Part shown: positions 15,072-23,686 of the stretch, piece by piece
Layout: the number at the start of each line of letters is the position of its first letter
Position numbering within the stretch: the stretch's first letter is position 1
Assembly (NCBI GenBank): GCA_030695645.1
Contig: JAUYQG010000197.1
Span: 1 to 33,271 of the forward strand
Length of the DNA stretch: 33,271 nucleotides
Source of the DNA: Legionellaceae bacterium
GTDB lineage: Bacteria > Pseudomonadota > Gammaproteobacteria > Legionellales > Legionellaceae
Direction of reading: 5' to 3'
The notes under the pieces: model-generated
Told to the model about the DNA's origin: nothing
Seen by the model: only the letters and a program-made list of their open reading frames with translations
Database searches by the model: none
Made by a program: the position numbers and the translations under genes

Positions 15072-17735
15072 TTAATGAGTAACAGGATCCAGTTTATCCG
15101 GGTTAATACCATAACGGTTTATCGCATCGCTAACTATTGATTTTGCAATCTCACCTTGATCAGCTAGAGCATTCAATGCTGCCACTACGATAAACTTAGC
15201 ATCCACTTCAAAAAAGTGACGAAGTTGCTTACGTGTATCACTTCGGCCAAAACCATCTGTGCCTAACGTAATAAATGGTGCTTGAACAAAGGGTCTAATT
15301 TGATCGGCATATAAACGCATGTAGTCCGTTACGGCAATGATTGGACCTTTTCGCCCAGCCAATTGTTGCGTAACGTAACTTTGTTGGGCTGGTGCTTCAG
15401 GATGCATCCGATTATCACGCTCAATGGCTAAACCATCACGACGTAACTCATTAAAGCTGGTCACACTCCATATGTCTGAAGATACTGAGAAATCCTCTTC
15501 GAGCATACGAGCGGCCTCTATAACGTCTCTCAAAATGGTACCACTACCCATAAGCTGCACATGATGTTTGTGTTGTTTAGCTGGTTCAGTCAGCAAATAC
15601 ATGCCTTTAATAATGCCCTCTTCTACACCAGCTGGCATATCCGGATGTTTGTAATTTTCATTCATGACCGTAATATAGTAGAAAACATTCTCTTGGTTTT
15701 CATACATCCGCACCAAACCATGTTGAATAATAACGGCTAGCTCATAAGCAAACGTAGGATCATATGCCACGCAGTTAGGAATCGTCGATGCCATTAAATG
15801 ACTATGTCCATCCTGATGCTGCAAACCCTCACCAGCCAGCGTAGTTCGACCAGCTGTGCCACCAAGTAAGAAGCCTCGTGCTTGAATATCACCGGCCGCC
15901 CATGCTAAATCACCAATGCGCTGAAATCCAAACATAGAATAATAGATATAAAACGGAATCATGGCTAATTTATTAGAACTGTAGGACGTGCCTGCTGCAA
16001 TCCAGGAGCAAAACGCGCCGGCTTCATTAATTCCTTCTTCTAATATTTGACCATCTTTAGCTTCTCGATAGTACATAACTTGCTCATGATCCACTGGGGT
16101 ATATAATTGCCCAACAGGTGAGTAAATACCAATTTGTCGAAATAAACCTTCCATACCAAACGTACGGCATTCATCGGGAACGATCGGCACAATGCGTTTG
16201 CTCACATTGGGATCCTTTAGTAGCGCAGATAAAATGCGTACAAAAGCCATAGTGGTCGAAATTTCACGCTCCCCCAAACCTTGGGTCACAGCTGAAAAGG
16301 CAGACAAGTCAGGAATTTGCAATGATTCCGACTCTTTGTTGCGTGCCGGCAAATAACCACCCAACTTGTCACGTTGATTGCGTAAGTGTTTAATTTCCGG
16401 GCTATCGTCTGCTGGTTTATAAAACGGTATTTCTGCAATATGATCATCGCTAATAGGAATGCTAAAGCGATCACGGAACGCAAGCACTTGCTCATCCGTC
16501 ATTTTCTTTTGTTGATGAGTGATGTTCATGCCCTCGCCTGCCGCACCCATCCCGAATCCTTTGACGGTTTTTGCTAAGACAACCGTAGGACTTCCGGTAT
16601 GCTCTACTGCTTTTGCATAAGCTGCGTAGACTTTTTGCGAATCATGACCACCGCGATTTAAACGCCATATTTCGTCATCTGATAAATGCTCTACCATTTT
16701 TTTTAATTCAGGATATCGTCCGAAAAATTCCTCGCGGACAAATTTACCATTATTCGCTTTATAGCTCTGATACTCGCCGTCCACGCATTCGTCCATGCGT
16801 TTTTGCATGACACCATCTTTATCAAGCGAAAAGAGTGGATCCCAACGACCACCCCATACTACTTTAAGCACGTTCCAACCAGCACCCCGGAATAATCCTT
16901 CCAGCTCCTGGATAATTTTACCATTACCTCGAACAGGTCCATCCAGACGTTGCAAATTGCAATTGACTACAAAAATTAGGTTATCTAATTTTTCTCGTGC
17001 AGCAATGGTTAATGCACCCAGTGACTCCACTTCATCTGTTTCGCCATCACCAAGAAATGCCCATATTTTACGACCTTCGGCTTGAATCAACCCACGATTT
17101 TCAAGATATTTCAAGAAACGAGCCTGATATATCGCTTGTAAAGGACCTAGTCCCATGGAAACTGTTGGAAATTGCCAAAAATCAGGCATTAACCAGGGAT
17201 GTGGATAGGATGACAAGCCATCAACCTCAACTTCCTGCCTAAATTTATCTAATTGTTGTTCGGAAAGTCGCCCTTCAAGAAACGCTCGGGCATAAATTCC
17301 CGGGGCAGAGTGTCCTTGAATATAAAGTAAATCACCACCGTTACTGCCATTTGGACCTTTAAAAAAGTGGTTGAATCCTACCTCATAAAGTGTTGCCGCA
17401 GATGCATAGCTTGCAATATGACCACCTAGTTCAGGTGCATATTTACCCGCGCGCAATACCATTGCAACAGCATTCCAACGAATCAAGGCACTAATTCTCT
17501 TGGACATCCCTTCATCGGAGGGCATCTGTTTTTCTTCATACGTTTTTAGTGTGTTACGATAAGGTGTTGTTAGCGCTAGAGTCAGGTCTATGCCATCATT
17601 ATTGGCCTTATTGATCAATGTTTGAATTAAAAAAGCAGCACGTTCTTGGCCGTCTGTAGCAACAACTGCTTTTAAAGCATCTAACCACTCACTGGTTTCA
17701 ACTGGATCTAAATCATTCATCGTTTCGTTTACCAT
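15072..17735 (-). CDS. aceE: Pyruvate dehydrogenase E1 component (homodimeric type)
   Basis: An 887-residue thiamine-diphosphate enzyme (E. coli AceE 887) that decarboxylates pyruvate and reductively acetylates the E2 lipoyl group. The ThDP motif GDGETDEVESLGALTIA followed by FVVNCNLQRLDGPVRGNGKI is nearly identical to the enterobacterial enzyme. TSYSSNKLAMIPFYIYYSMFGFQR and GTAGRTTLAGEGLQHQDGHS are also typical of alpha2 E1. Full length, no frameshift. ATG at 17735 is used; a second ATG five codons later is possible. It heads aceE-aceF-lpdA and follows the cysteine-rich lipoprotein gene by 29 bp. No pdhR is adjacent. Confidence 0.97.
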   Translation of the reverse strand: MVNETMNDLDPVETSEWLDALKAVVATDGQERAAFLIQTLINKANNDGIDLTLALTTPYRNTLKTYEEKQMPSDEGMSKRISALIRWNAVAMVLRAGKYAPELGGHIASYASAATLYEVGFNHFFKGPNGSNGGDLLYIQGHSAPGIYARAFLEGRLSEQQLDKFRQEVEVDGLSSYPHPWLMPDFWQFPTVSMGLGPLQAIYQARFLKYLENRGLIQAEGRKIWAFLGDGETDEVESLGALTIAAREKLDNLIFVVNCNLQRLDGPVRGNGKIIQELEGLFRGAGWNVLKVVWGGRWDPLFSLDKDGVMQKRMDECVDGEYQSYKANNGKFVREEFFGRYPELKKMVEHLSDDEIWRLNRGGHDSQKVYAAYAKAVEHTGSPTVVLAKTVKGFGMGAAGEGMNITHQQKKMTDEQVLAFRDRFSIPISDDHIAEIPFYKPADDSPEIKHLRNQRDKLGGYLPARNKESESLQIPDLSAFSAVTQGLGEREISTTMAFVRILSALLKDPNVSKRIVPIVPDECRTFGMEGLFRQIGIYSPVGQLYTPVDHEQVMYYREAKDGQILEEGINEAGAFCSWIAAGTSYSSNKLAMIPFYIYYSMFGFQRIGDLAWAAGDIQARGFLLGGTAGRTTLAGEGLQHQDGHSHLMASTIPNCVAYDPTFAYELAVIIQHGLVRMYENQENVFYYITVMNENYKHPDMPAGVEEGIIKGMYLLTEPAKQHKHHVQLMGSGTILRDVIEAARMLEEDFSVSSDIWSVTSFNELRRDGLAIERDNRMHPEAPAQQSYVTQQLAGRKGPIIAVTDYMRLYADQIRPFVQAPFITLGTDGFGRSDTRKQLRHFFEVDAKFIVVAALNALADQGEIAKSIVSDAINRYGINPDKLDPVTH

Positions 17736-17764
17736 ATATTGGGTCTCTCAAGACGTTTAGCCCT

Positions 17765-18151
17765 CTAATTAGGTGCCACAACTTGAAGACGTTTATGAAT
17801 TTTTCCCTTGCAAGATTGAGTACAAACTCCATAATCTGCCCTGCACGCACAGGTTATTTTGCGGCATTGTAGTGGATCTCGATAAGATTGCAACTCAAGT
17901 GCGACGATTTCTCCCTGAACACATCGTTGATGTTTGTATTGATTAAAATGCACAGCTGCTTCAGCATTTGCTAAAGCTGTGCAATTTCGTTCGTTATTTT
18001 GACACGTATGAGCACATTGCTGTAATCGATCAGAACACATTAAACGACATGCTTTCAGAGTACTAGCATGATGAATCATCTGCTGATAGGTGCTGCACGA
18101 GATAAGCAATGTTACCATAAAACAAGCAAATAAACGAACAAATAAACGCAT
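17765..18151 (-). CDS. Cysteine-rich lipoprotein of unknown function
   Basis: A 128-residue protein. Residues 1-18 form a lipoprotein signal with lipobox LIS-Cys19, so it should be anchored in a membrane, probably facing the periplasm. Eleven further cysteines follow. The pattern CX3C-X6-CX3C (35, 39, 46, 50) recalls helical hairpins held by paired disulfides; later come C96, C101, C103, C110 and C114 (another CX3C). I do not recognise a family. It lies between the antiporter gene (11 bp gap) and aceE (29 bp gap) on the same strand, so it is probably co-transcribed with one of them. Confidence 0.65.
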   Translation of the reverse strand: MRLFVRLFACFMVTLLISCSTYQQMIHHASTLKACRLMCSDRLQQCAHTCQNNERNCTALANAEAAVHFNQYKHQRCVQGEIVALELQSYRDPLQCRKITCACRADYGVCTQSCKGKIHKRLQVVAPN

Positions 18152-18162
18152 AATTGTGCTCT

Positions 18163-19332
18163 CTAATCTTTACGCATTTTGTCAGACAACGACATGGGCG
18201 TTGGGTATTTTAGAACAACGAGGTAGGATGACACAACAAAAGTCAAAATCGTCGTTGCTTGAATCAGGTTTGATGCCACAGCAGAAATAACTTTCGAACT
18301 TAAACCAATGGAAGCGACTAATAATGAAAATTCACTTGCCTGCCCCAAACGTATCCCCACCTCTGTAGCAACGGATTTTTTTTCCCCTGCCTTCATCAGC
18401 AGTAAACGAAAACAAATCGGCTTAATGAAAAGCATTAGTATTGCTAAAATACAAGCAGGAATAAGTACTTGAGCAAGATAACCAAAGTTAAATGTAGCAC
18501 CCACCGCAAAGAAAAACATCACAAGAAAAAAGTCACGCAATGGTTTCAAGCTCTCTGCGATAAACAATGAGATAGGGCTTGCGGCTAATGCAACGCCCGC
18601 TACAAAAGCACCAATATCTTGCGATAGACCCAGTTTTTCTGCAAGTACCGACAACCCCAAGCACCAACCGATTGATAATAAAAAAACATATTCTTGAGTT
18701 CTGTCAAATCGGGCCAATAACTTGACTAATACATAACGCTCCACACCGAAGGCAAACAACATCAGTGCCGGAAGAGCGACACCTACCATAATCAAATCAT
18801 GCCAACTGAAATCCCCGTCTTGCCCACCATTAATCAAAATCAACACAACAATGGCAATTAAATCCTGCATGAGCAGCACGCTGATCATGACTTCACCAGT
18901 ATGTTGGTGATGTAATATGGTGGTCGGTAATAATTTTAAGCCAATAATGGTGCTAGAAAACATCATGGCGGCACCAAGAACCAATGACTCCGTAACCGAC
19001 AATCCAAACCAACGGCCAATGAAATAGGCGATAATCGCAAACAAAAGCGAACTGAAGGTGGCAATCCAAGTTACTTTTTTAAGCATATGCAATAAATTTT
19101 GCGGCTGTAGATGCAGCCCGAGTAAGAAAAGTAAAAAAACAATTCCCACCTCACCAACATCCTGTACCGCATCCAGATCCGAGATCCACTTCAGCCCCCA
19201 AGGTCCTAATACGGCACCGAGTAAAATATAGGCAACCAACAAGGATTGTCGTGTATAAAGCACCAGCGTTGAAAAAACGGAAGCGCCTGCAAAAATCAAA
19301 AAAATCGTATAAAAAACAGCACCATCATGCAT
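18163..19332 (-). CDS. CPA2-type monovalent cation/proton antiporter (KefB/Kch membrane domain)
   Basis: About 389 residues made almost entirely of membrane helices (around 11-13). Family motifs include LLLFLLGLHLQPQNL near helix 4, SVLLMQDLIAIVVL with the conserved Asp of the ion site, and QDIGAFVAGVALAAS. It ends after the transport domain and lacks the TrkA-N/RCK regulatory domain of KefB and KefC, so it is more like the short Na+/H+ or K+/H+ exchangers. I prefer ATG at 19332; a TTG at 19389 would add 19 residues, and neither has a strong ribosome binding site. Its role should be cytoplasmic pH or potassium balance, with the ion unknown. Confidence 0.8.
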   Translation of the reverse strand: MHDGAVFYTIFLIFAGASVFSTLVLYTRQSLLVAYILLGAVLGPWGLKWISDLDAVQDVGEVGIVFLLFLLGLHLQPQNLLHMLKKVTWIATFSSLLFAIIAYFIGRWFGLSVTESLVLGAAMMFSSTIIGLKLLPTTILHHQHTGEVMISVLLMQDLIAIVVLILINGGQDGDFSWHDLIMVGVALPALMLFAFGVERYVLVKLLARFDRTQEYVFLLSIGWCLGLSVLAEKLGLSQDIGAFVAGVALAASPISLFIAESLKPLRDFFLVMFFFAVGATFNFGYLAQVLIPACILAILMLFIKPICFRLLLMKAGEKKSVATEVGIRLGQASEFSLLVASIGLSSKVISAVASNLIQATTILTFVVSSYLVVLKYPTPMSLSDKMRKD

Positions 19333-19461
19333 AATCCATTTACCCCAACTCAGGTCACTTAATCTTTCGAAGTGATTGAGAACAAACAATATTATAAGGA
19401 TAACACAAAATTTGAAAATATTAGCTCAAGGACTGTAAAATAACGCCGAATGGGGATTACT

Positions 19462-19974
19462 TTATTTCTTAGCATCCATACGACAAATTTTAACATCTCG
19501 TGAGCTGCTCTTTTTACTGGCTTTTTTAGGAATGGTGATCCATAACATTCCTTTTTTAAATGTCGCAGATACATGCTCCCAATCAGCCGTTTGCGGTAAA
19601 GAGATACTGCGTTCATATCGTCCATAACGTATTTCACGATCAATATAGTTTTTACTAAGATCTTTCTTCGATAACGATTTTTCACCACAAATCGACAACA
19701 TATTGTCACAAATAGATACCTTGATGTTTTTTTCATCAAGTCCAGGCATTTCAACTTCGATTTTAAAATGATCTTTGGTTTCAACTAAATCCATACATGG
19801 AGATAATTTAATATTTTCAAAATGATCCATGTTAAAATGTTTCGGTTCAAATAAATCATAAAAATGACTCATTGTTTTGCTGAGATCATGTTGCAATGTT
19901 AATAATGGGTTGAATTCGTTTCCCATAAAATTTATCGGTAAGTTTGTCTTGTTTGGTTTTTGTGTACTGGCCAT
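19462..19974 (-). CDS. Small heat-shock protein, Hsp20/alpha-crystallin family
   Basis: A 170-residue holdase-type chaperone. The alpha-crystallin domain covers about 58-155: DLVETKDHFKIEVEMPGLD, IREIRYGRYERSISLP-like strands, and the GxL motif in FKKGMLWITIPKK. The N-terminal arm (1-55) is variable, and a Lys/Ser-rich tail follows. The start has a very strong ribosome binding site, AAGGAG eight bases before ATG. It binds unfolding proteins during heat or other stress and passes them to DnaK/ClpB. It lies 53 bp after tatC with a possible promoter of its own. No CCCCAT-type sigma-32 minus-10 box was seen. Confidence 0.9.
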   Translation of the reverse strand: MASTQKPNKTNLPINFMGNEFNPLLTLQHDLSKTMSHFYDLFEPKHFNMDHFENIKLSPCMDLVETKDHFKIEVEMPGLDEKNIKVSICDNMLSICGEKSLSKKDLSKNYIDREIRYGRYERSISLPQTADWEHVSATFKKGMLWITIPKKASKKSSSRDVKICRMDAKK

Positions 19975-20011
19975 GGTCCTCTCTCCTTGATTTCATTATC
20001 CCACACTATTA

Positions 20012-20038
20012 ATGTACATCATCATATCTAATTGTCAA
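20012..20038 (-). promoter_or_regulatory. Possible sigma-70 promoter of hsp20
   Basis: On the minus strand, TTGACA (20038-20033) is followed after 16 bases by TACATT, a 4/6 match to the minus-10 box. The minus-35 box lies in the last codons of tatC. A perfect TTGACA supports it, while the weak minus-10 limits confidence. Confidence 0.35.
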
Positions 20039-20729
20039 GTTTAACGGCATATCGGGCCGTTATTACACTGAACTCATAAAGAAGGCATAATGGAATAGCG
20101 AGCATGATTTGTGATAAAACATCAGGTGGCGTCAGCAGCATGCCTAACGTAAATGCCCCCACTATCACATAAGGTCTCATGTTTTTTAATGTGAGTATGG
20201 ATATCAATTGCAAGCGAACCAATATCAAGGCAACTAAGGGAACTTGAAAGCACAATCCAAAAATAAGTAGCATACGGGTTATGAAATCAATAGCAAAACC
20301 CATATCAGGCATCAAATGAACCCCTTGGGGCATCATATTGACTATGAACTGAAACATAAAGGGAAGCACTAAATAATAGCAAAAAATACATCCTAAAATA
20401 AATAGAGTAAAACTGCCGCACAATACCCAGCTCAAGTGGTAGCGCTCATGCTGATAGAGCCCTGGCGAAGCAAAACGCCCGATGTGAAATAGCACATATG
20501 GCGTCGTGCCTAATAACGCCATATCTGCAGCAATATTAAGTGGTGTAAACAACGGAGTTGTGATTTGCGTAGCAACCAACCCTTTATTGTGGGGTAATGC
20601 TTTTAATAATGGCCAGATCAGACCATGGAACAAATGAGGGGCAATAAAAAAAAACAACAAAAATAAACAACCAAACAGGATTGAGACCAATAAGATACGA
20701 CGACGAATTTCAATCAAGTGACTCAACAT
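20028..20729 (-). CDS. tatC: Sec-independent translocase subunit TatC
   Basis: A 233-residue six-helix inner-membrane protein, the twin-arginine signal receptor. Conserved landmarks are HLIEIRRR at the N-terminus, FASPGLYQHER with Glu95, YYLVLPFMFQF, and YVIVGAFTLGMLLTPPDVLSQIMLAIPLCLLYE in the last helices. The intramembrane acidic residue found as Glu170 in E. coli TatC is Gln162 here (FGLCFQVP), a substitution I believe occurs in other TatC proteins. It is shorter than E. coli TatC (258), mainly at the C-terminus. No tatA or tatB is adjacent; tatC follows the acyltransferase gene by 6 bp. Confidence 0.92.
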   Translation of the reverse strand: MLSHLIEIRRRILLVSILFGCLFLLFFFIAPHLFHGLIWPLLKALPHNKGLVATQITTPLFTPLNIAADMALLGTTPYVLFHIGRFASPGLYQHERYHLSWVLCGSFTLFILGCIFCYYLVLPFMFQFIVNMMPQGVHLMPDMGFAIDFITRMLLIFGLCFQVPLVALILVRLQLISILTLKNMRPYVIVGAFTLGMLLTPPDVLSQIMLAIPLCLLYEFSVITARYAVKLDN

Positions 20730-20735
20730 AATTTT

Positions 20736-21515
20736 TTAGGTCTTCAATTTAAAACGGTTGATTCGTCGATTATTATGTCTCTCTTTTAAATTACTTAAAA
20801 TATAAAAATCATTTAAATTTAAAATATTGTCGTGACCACTTGGTCCACATATTTTGGTTTCTAAAACCAAATAGGCAAGAAATAGTTTTGGTAATTCTTT
20901 TCTCGTTTTATTAATATCCAGAATTTTATAATTTGGGTCAAACGTTTTATCAACACACATTGGGAGTGGTGTTACACTAAACGAAGGATCTGCTAGCATA
21001 TTTTTGTATTTGGCATAAGCGTATATTTTTGATGTCAAATCCGGCTCATCCGTAGGTAACGACACACTTCCTGATAAATAATCTAAGTGATAGAAATCAA
21101 GGTATTCGTACACCCCATTCCAAAGCATACCCACAATATTTTTATGTCGATATTCTGAGGCTGTACATAAGCGTCCCATCTCAACTAATTTCAAATGTTG
21201 TCGTTTAATGTTACTGAGATCAAATTCAGTTTCACAATAATAACCAATGTTTTTTTCAGCAACATCCCATCGCATCAAACGATAAGTCCCAACGGCTTCA
21301 TTAATTTCATTATCAATGACCATCAAGTGACAACAATATTTATCGTATTCATCTTCATCGACTATTTGCAAAGCATGATCAGGTGTTGCGCCCGACTGAA
21401 AATATCGGGTACGTAGGGCGATACACGACTCAACCTCTTTCGGCGTTTCTGCAATCTGAACAGTAAACGTTGTATCGTAGGCATTTATGCTGAGTTTAAA
21501 CGGTGTTTTTTTCAT
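20736..21515 (-). CDS. OlsB-like GNAT N-acyltransferase
   Basis: About 259 residues. The stretch EMGRLCTASEYRHKNIVGMLWNGVYEYL and the preceding EAVGTYRLM are typical of the acyltransferase family related to ornithine-lipid synthase OlsB, hemolysin-like GNATs and autoinducer synthases, which take an acyl group from acyl-ACP or acyl-CoA. An ornithine-lipid role is therefore possible but not proven; no OlsA-type second acyltransferase is visible nearby. ATG at 21515 is preferred over an upstream TTG (21527). GGAG is only one base before the ATG, so initiation may be weak or the TTG may be used. It is probably in one transcript with tatC (6 bp gap). Confidence 0.75.
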   Translation of the reverse strand: MKKTPFKLSINAYDTTFTVQIAETPKEVESCIALRTRYFQSGATPDHALQIVDEDEYDKYCCHLMVIDNEINEAVGTYRLMRWDVAEKNIGYYCETEFDLSNIKRQHLKLVEMGRLCTASEYRHKNIVGMLWNGVYEYLDFYHLDYLSGSVSLPTDEPDLTSKIYAYAKYKNMLADPSFSVTPLPMCVDKTFDPNYKILDINKTRKELPKLFLAYLVLETKICGPSGHDNILNLNDFYILSNLKERHNNRRINRFKLKT

Positions 21516-21771
21516 ACTCCTACCCAACTTTATTAACTGTGTGGTAATTAATTGTATGTTCGTATCATAAAAAGTTCAAGTTAAAAAGTTTTTACTCTTG
21601 ATTTAAACTGAAATTAGGACGGCGCGAAGTATAATCTAAATATGAGCAAGCAAGATAGATATTTAATATATAATTTTTGTCGTGAACGAGCACTTGTTAC
21701 TACGTATGACTTAAAAAACCGCATTGATTCAATGGGTTTCATATGTTTCTGAAGGTTTGTCAAAAAAAACT

Positions 21772-21814
21772 GTAACCATTCAGCACCTTTCAAGGAAACG
21801 CCATATTTGGCGAA
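21772..21814. repeat. Partial GTAACTACTC-type repeat
   Basis: GTAACCATTCAGCACC followed by AAGGAAACGCCATATTTGGCG corresponds, with scattered changes, to 9071-9113. The right half of the element is absent; the next repeat begins 12 bp later. Confidence 0.5.
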
Positions 21815-21825
21815 TAGATACAAAA

Positions 21826-21854
21826 AACTTAAGATTGTGCCCGCGCGCAGTATA
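21826..21854. repeat. Half copy of TATACTGCGC palindrome
   Basis: AACTTAAG, then TTGTGCCCG and GCGCAGTATA (ending 21854): the centre and right arm of the 48-bp palindrome at 13671-13718 with two changes. It lies just beyond the rpiA stop. Confidence 0.65.
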
Positions 21855-21858
21855 GAAT

Positions 21859-22506
21859 TTAGATCAATCGCACACCATCTCGCCCAGCTATAAGAACCTT
21901 ATCAGCTAATCGCTTAGCAAATATCCCATTGTCCACAACACCAGGAATAAGGTTGATAGCATCTTCCATGCTTGCTAGTGCACTCCTATCTAAATTGAAG
22001 ACATCAAGAATAATATTACCGTTATCGGTGACAAAGCCATGTCGATACTCAGGATCACCGCCTAATTTAACCAATTCACGGGCAACAAAACTTCTGGCAA
22101 GCGGAAGAACTTCAACGGGCACGGGAAAAACCCCCAATTTTTGCACCAATTTTGTTTCATCAACAATACATACAAATTGTCGTGATGCCGACGCAATAAT
22201 CTTTTCTCGGGTTAAGGCACCTCCGCCGCCCTTAATCATGGCACGATGAGCATCAACTTCATCAGCCCCATCCACATAAATAGGAAGCTCACCAACAACA
22301 TTAAGATCCAGCACAACCATACCAGCGTCCAACAATCGTCTTTCGGTATCCAAAGAGCTCGCAACACAAGCCTCAATTCTATGTTTGACTTTAGCTAATG
22401 CATCTATAAAATAATTAACGGTTGATCCTGTCCCGACACCAATAATCATATTATCTTCAATGTACTCTAAGGCGGCTTCAGCAGCCTGTGCTTTTAAATT
22501 GGTCAT
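21859..22506 (-). CDS. rpiA: Ribose-5-phosphate isomerase A
   Basis: A 215-residue RpiA (E. coli 219), interconverting ribose 5-phosphate and ribulose 5-phosphate in the non-oxidative pentose phosphate pathway. Family motifs: [15 protein letters not shown] (24-38), [17 protein letters not shown] with the catalytic acids, [11 protein letters not shown] with the active-site Lys, and VDNGIFA. AGGA lies eight bases before the ATG. It follows ald by 64 bp on the same strand; that spacer contains a repeat remnant. Confidence 0.95.
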   Translation of the reverse strand: MTNLKAQAAEAALEYIEDNMIIGVGTGSTVNYFIDALAKVKHRIEACVASSLDTERRLLDAGMVVLDLNVVGELPIYVDGADEVDAHRAMIKGGGGALTREKIIASASRQFVCIVDETKLVQKLGVFPVPVEVLPLARSFVARELVKLGGDPEYRHGFVTDNGNIILDVFNLDRSALASMEDAINLIPGVVDNGIFAKRLADKVLIAGRDGVRLI

Positions 22507-22522
22507 GTTTAATTCCTAATGT

Positions 22523-22569
22523 GTAACTGCTCGGAGGGTGATGTTGACGCTCGGGGAACGGGTAGTTAC
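22523..22569 (-). repeat. Deleted GTAACTACTC-type repeat between ald and rpiA
   Basis: On the minus strand this reads GTAACTAC, then CCGTTCCCCGAGCGTCAA, then CACCCTCCGAGCAGTTAC. It is about 47 bp bounded by inverted GTAACT/AGTTAC and closely resembles the right part of the element at 9071-9252. It fills most of the 64-bp intercistronic gap. Confidence 0.6.
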
Positions 22570-22570
22570 C

Positions 22571-23686
22571 CTAATGTAGTGCATCAACCGCAGGTGTGTA
22601 ATCGTACCCAAGCTCACGAGCAATTGCCTCATACGTGATTTTCCCCTGGTGCACATTCAACCCATTAATAAAATGAATATCACTCAATAACGCACGCTTT
22701 ATTCCCTTTGTGACAATACTAAGAATAAACGGCAATGTTGCATTATTGAGAGCAAAAGTAGATGTCCTGGGTACCGCGCCAGGCATATTAGCGACACAAT
22801 AGTGAACGACACCATCCACTACAAATGTGGGTTCTTGATGTGTCGTTGAACGACTTGTTTCAAAACATCCACCTTGATCAATGGCAACATCAACGACTAC
22901 CGATCCCGGACGCATCGATTGAATCATAGCCCGAGTTACTAACTTAGGTGCCGCCGCGCCTGGAACTAAAACGGCTCCAACAACTAAATCAGCAGCCATT
23001 ACACAATCTTCCAGAGCGTGAGCAGTTGCATAAATAGTGTTTAATTTTGAATTAAATTGAAAATCGAGTTCCCGTAGCCGCGTTAATGATTTATCGATAA
23101 CCGTTACTCGTGCCTCCATACCAATAGCTACTCGAATAGCATTCGTACCAACTACCCCACCGCCAATCACTACCACATGAGCAGGTGCTACACCAGGCAC
23201 ACCACCTAATAGTATTCCGCTACCACCTTGTGCCGCCTCCAAACAATGAGCACCCGCTTGGATAGACATCCTCCCAGCAACTTCAGACATGGGCGTTAAC
23301 AACGGCAACCCACCATGGTGTTGGGTAACTGTTTCATAAGCAATTGCAGTCACGCCAGACTCTTTCAGTAAGCGTGTTTGCAGTGGATCGGGGGCTAAAT
23401 GCAGATACGTAAATAGGGTTTGTCCTGCGTGTAGTCGACGACATTCTGAGGGTTGCGGCTCTTTCACCTTAACGATCAATTCAGCAGATTCATAAATTTC
23501 ATCTGGGGTGTCTGCAATCATAGCGCCGGCAGCTATATATTCATTATCTGTGATTTTAATACCCATGCCCGCGTTTTTTTCTACCAACACAGAACCGCCT
23601 GCCTTAACAATTTCTTTCACACTAGCTGGGACAAGGCCGACTCGATATTCTTGCGATTTAATTTCTTTAGGAACGCCAACTAACAT
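22571..23686 (-). CDS. ald: Alanine dehydrogenase
   Basis: A 371-residue NAD-dependent alanine dehydrogenase (L-alanine to pyruvate, ammonium and NADH). Landmarks: MLVGVPKEIKSQEYRVGLVP at the start, the pyruvate-binding Arg/Lys region (VKVKEPQPSE), TYLHLAPD with the catalytic His, and the Rossmann motif VVIGGGVVGTNAIRVAIGMEARVTVID, then DVAIDQGGCFETSRSTTH. Full length. Its ATG overlaps the end of etfA by 7 bp, so translation is coupled. It links amino-acid catabolism to the pyruvate dehydrogenase and ETF genes nearby. Confidence 0.95.
   Translation of the reverse strand: MLVGVPKEIKSQEYRVGLVPASVKEIVKAGGSVLVEKNAGMGIKITDNEYIAAGAMIADTPDEIYESAELIVKVKEPQPSECRRLHAGQTLFTYLHLAPDPLQTRLLKESGVTAIAYETVTQHHGGLPLLTPMSEVAGRMSIQAGAHCLEAAQGGSGILLGGVPGVAPAHVVVIGGGVVGTNAIRVAIGMEARVTVIDKSLTRLRELDFQFNSKLNTIYATAHALEDCVMAADLVVGAVLVPGAAAPKLVTRAMIQSMRPGSVVVDVAIDQGGCFETSRSTTHQEPTFVVDGVVHYCVANMPGAVPRTSTFALNNATLPFILSIVTKGIKRALLSDIHFINGLNVHQGKITYEAIARELGYDYTPAVDALH

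Larger units (their letters stand above)
21528..21858. other. Gene-poor intergenic stretch with repeat remnants
   Basis: AT-rich DNA between rpiA and the acyltransferase gene. It contains a partial GTAACTACTC-type repeat (21772-21814, including the GCCATATTTGGC palindrome) running into a half copy of the TATACTGCGC palindrome (21826-21854). A 69-codon reading frame on the minus strand through 21614-21823 overlaps these repeats and is not credible as a gene. Confidence 0.6.

Noticed and set aside
21614-21823. 69-codon minus-strand reading frame before rpiA
   Set aside because: Its start lies in a repeat remnant (GCCATATTTGGC), with no ribosome binding site and no recognisable sequence.
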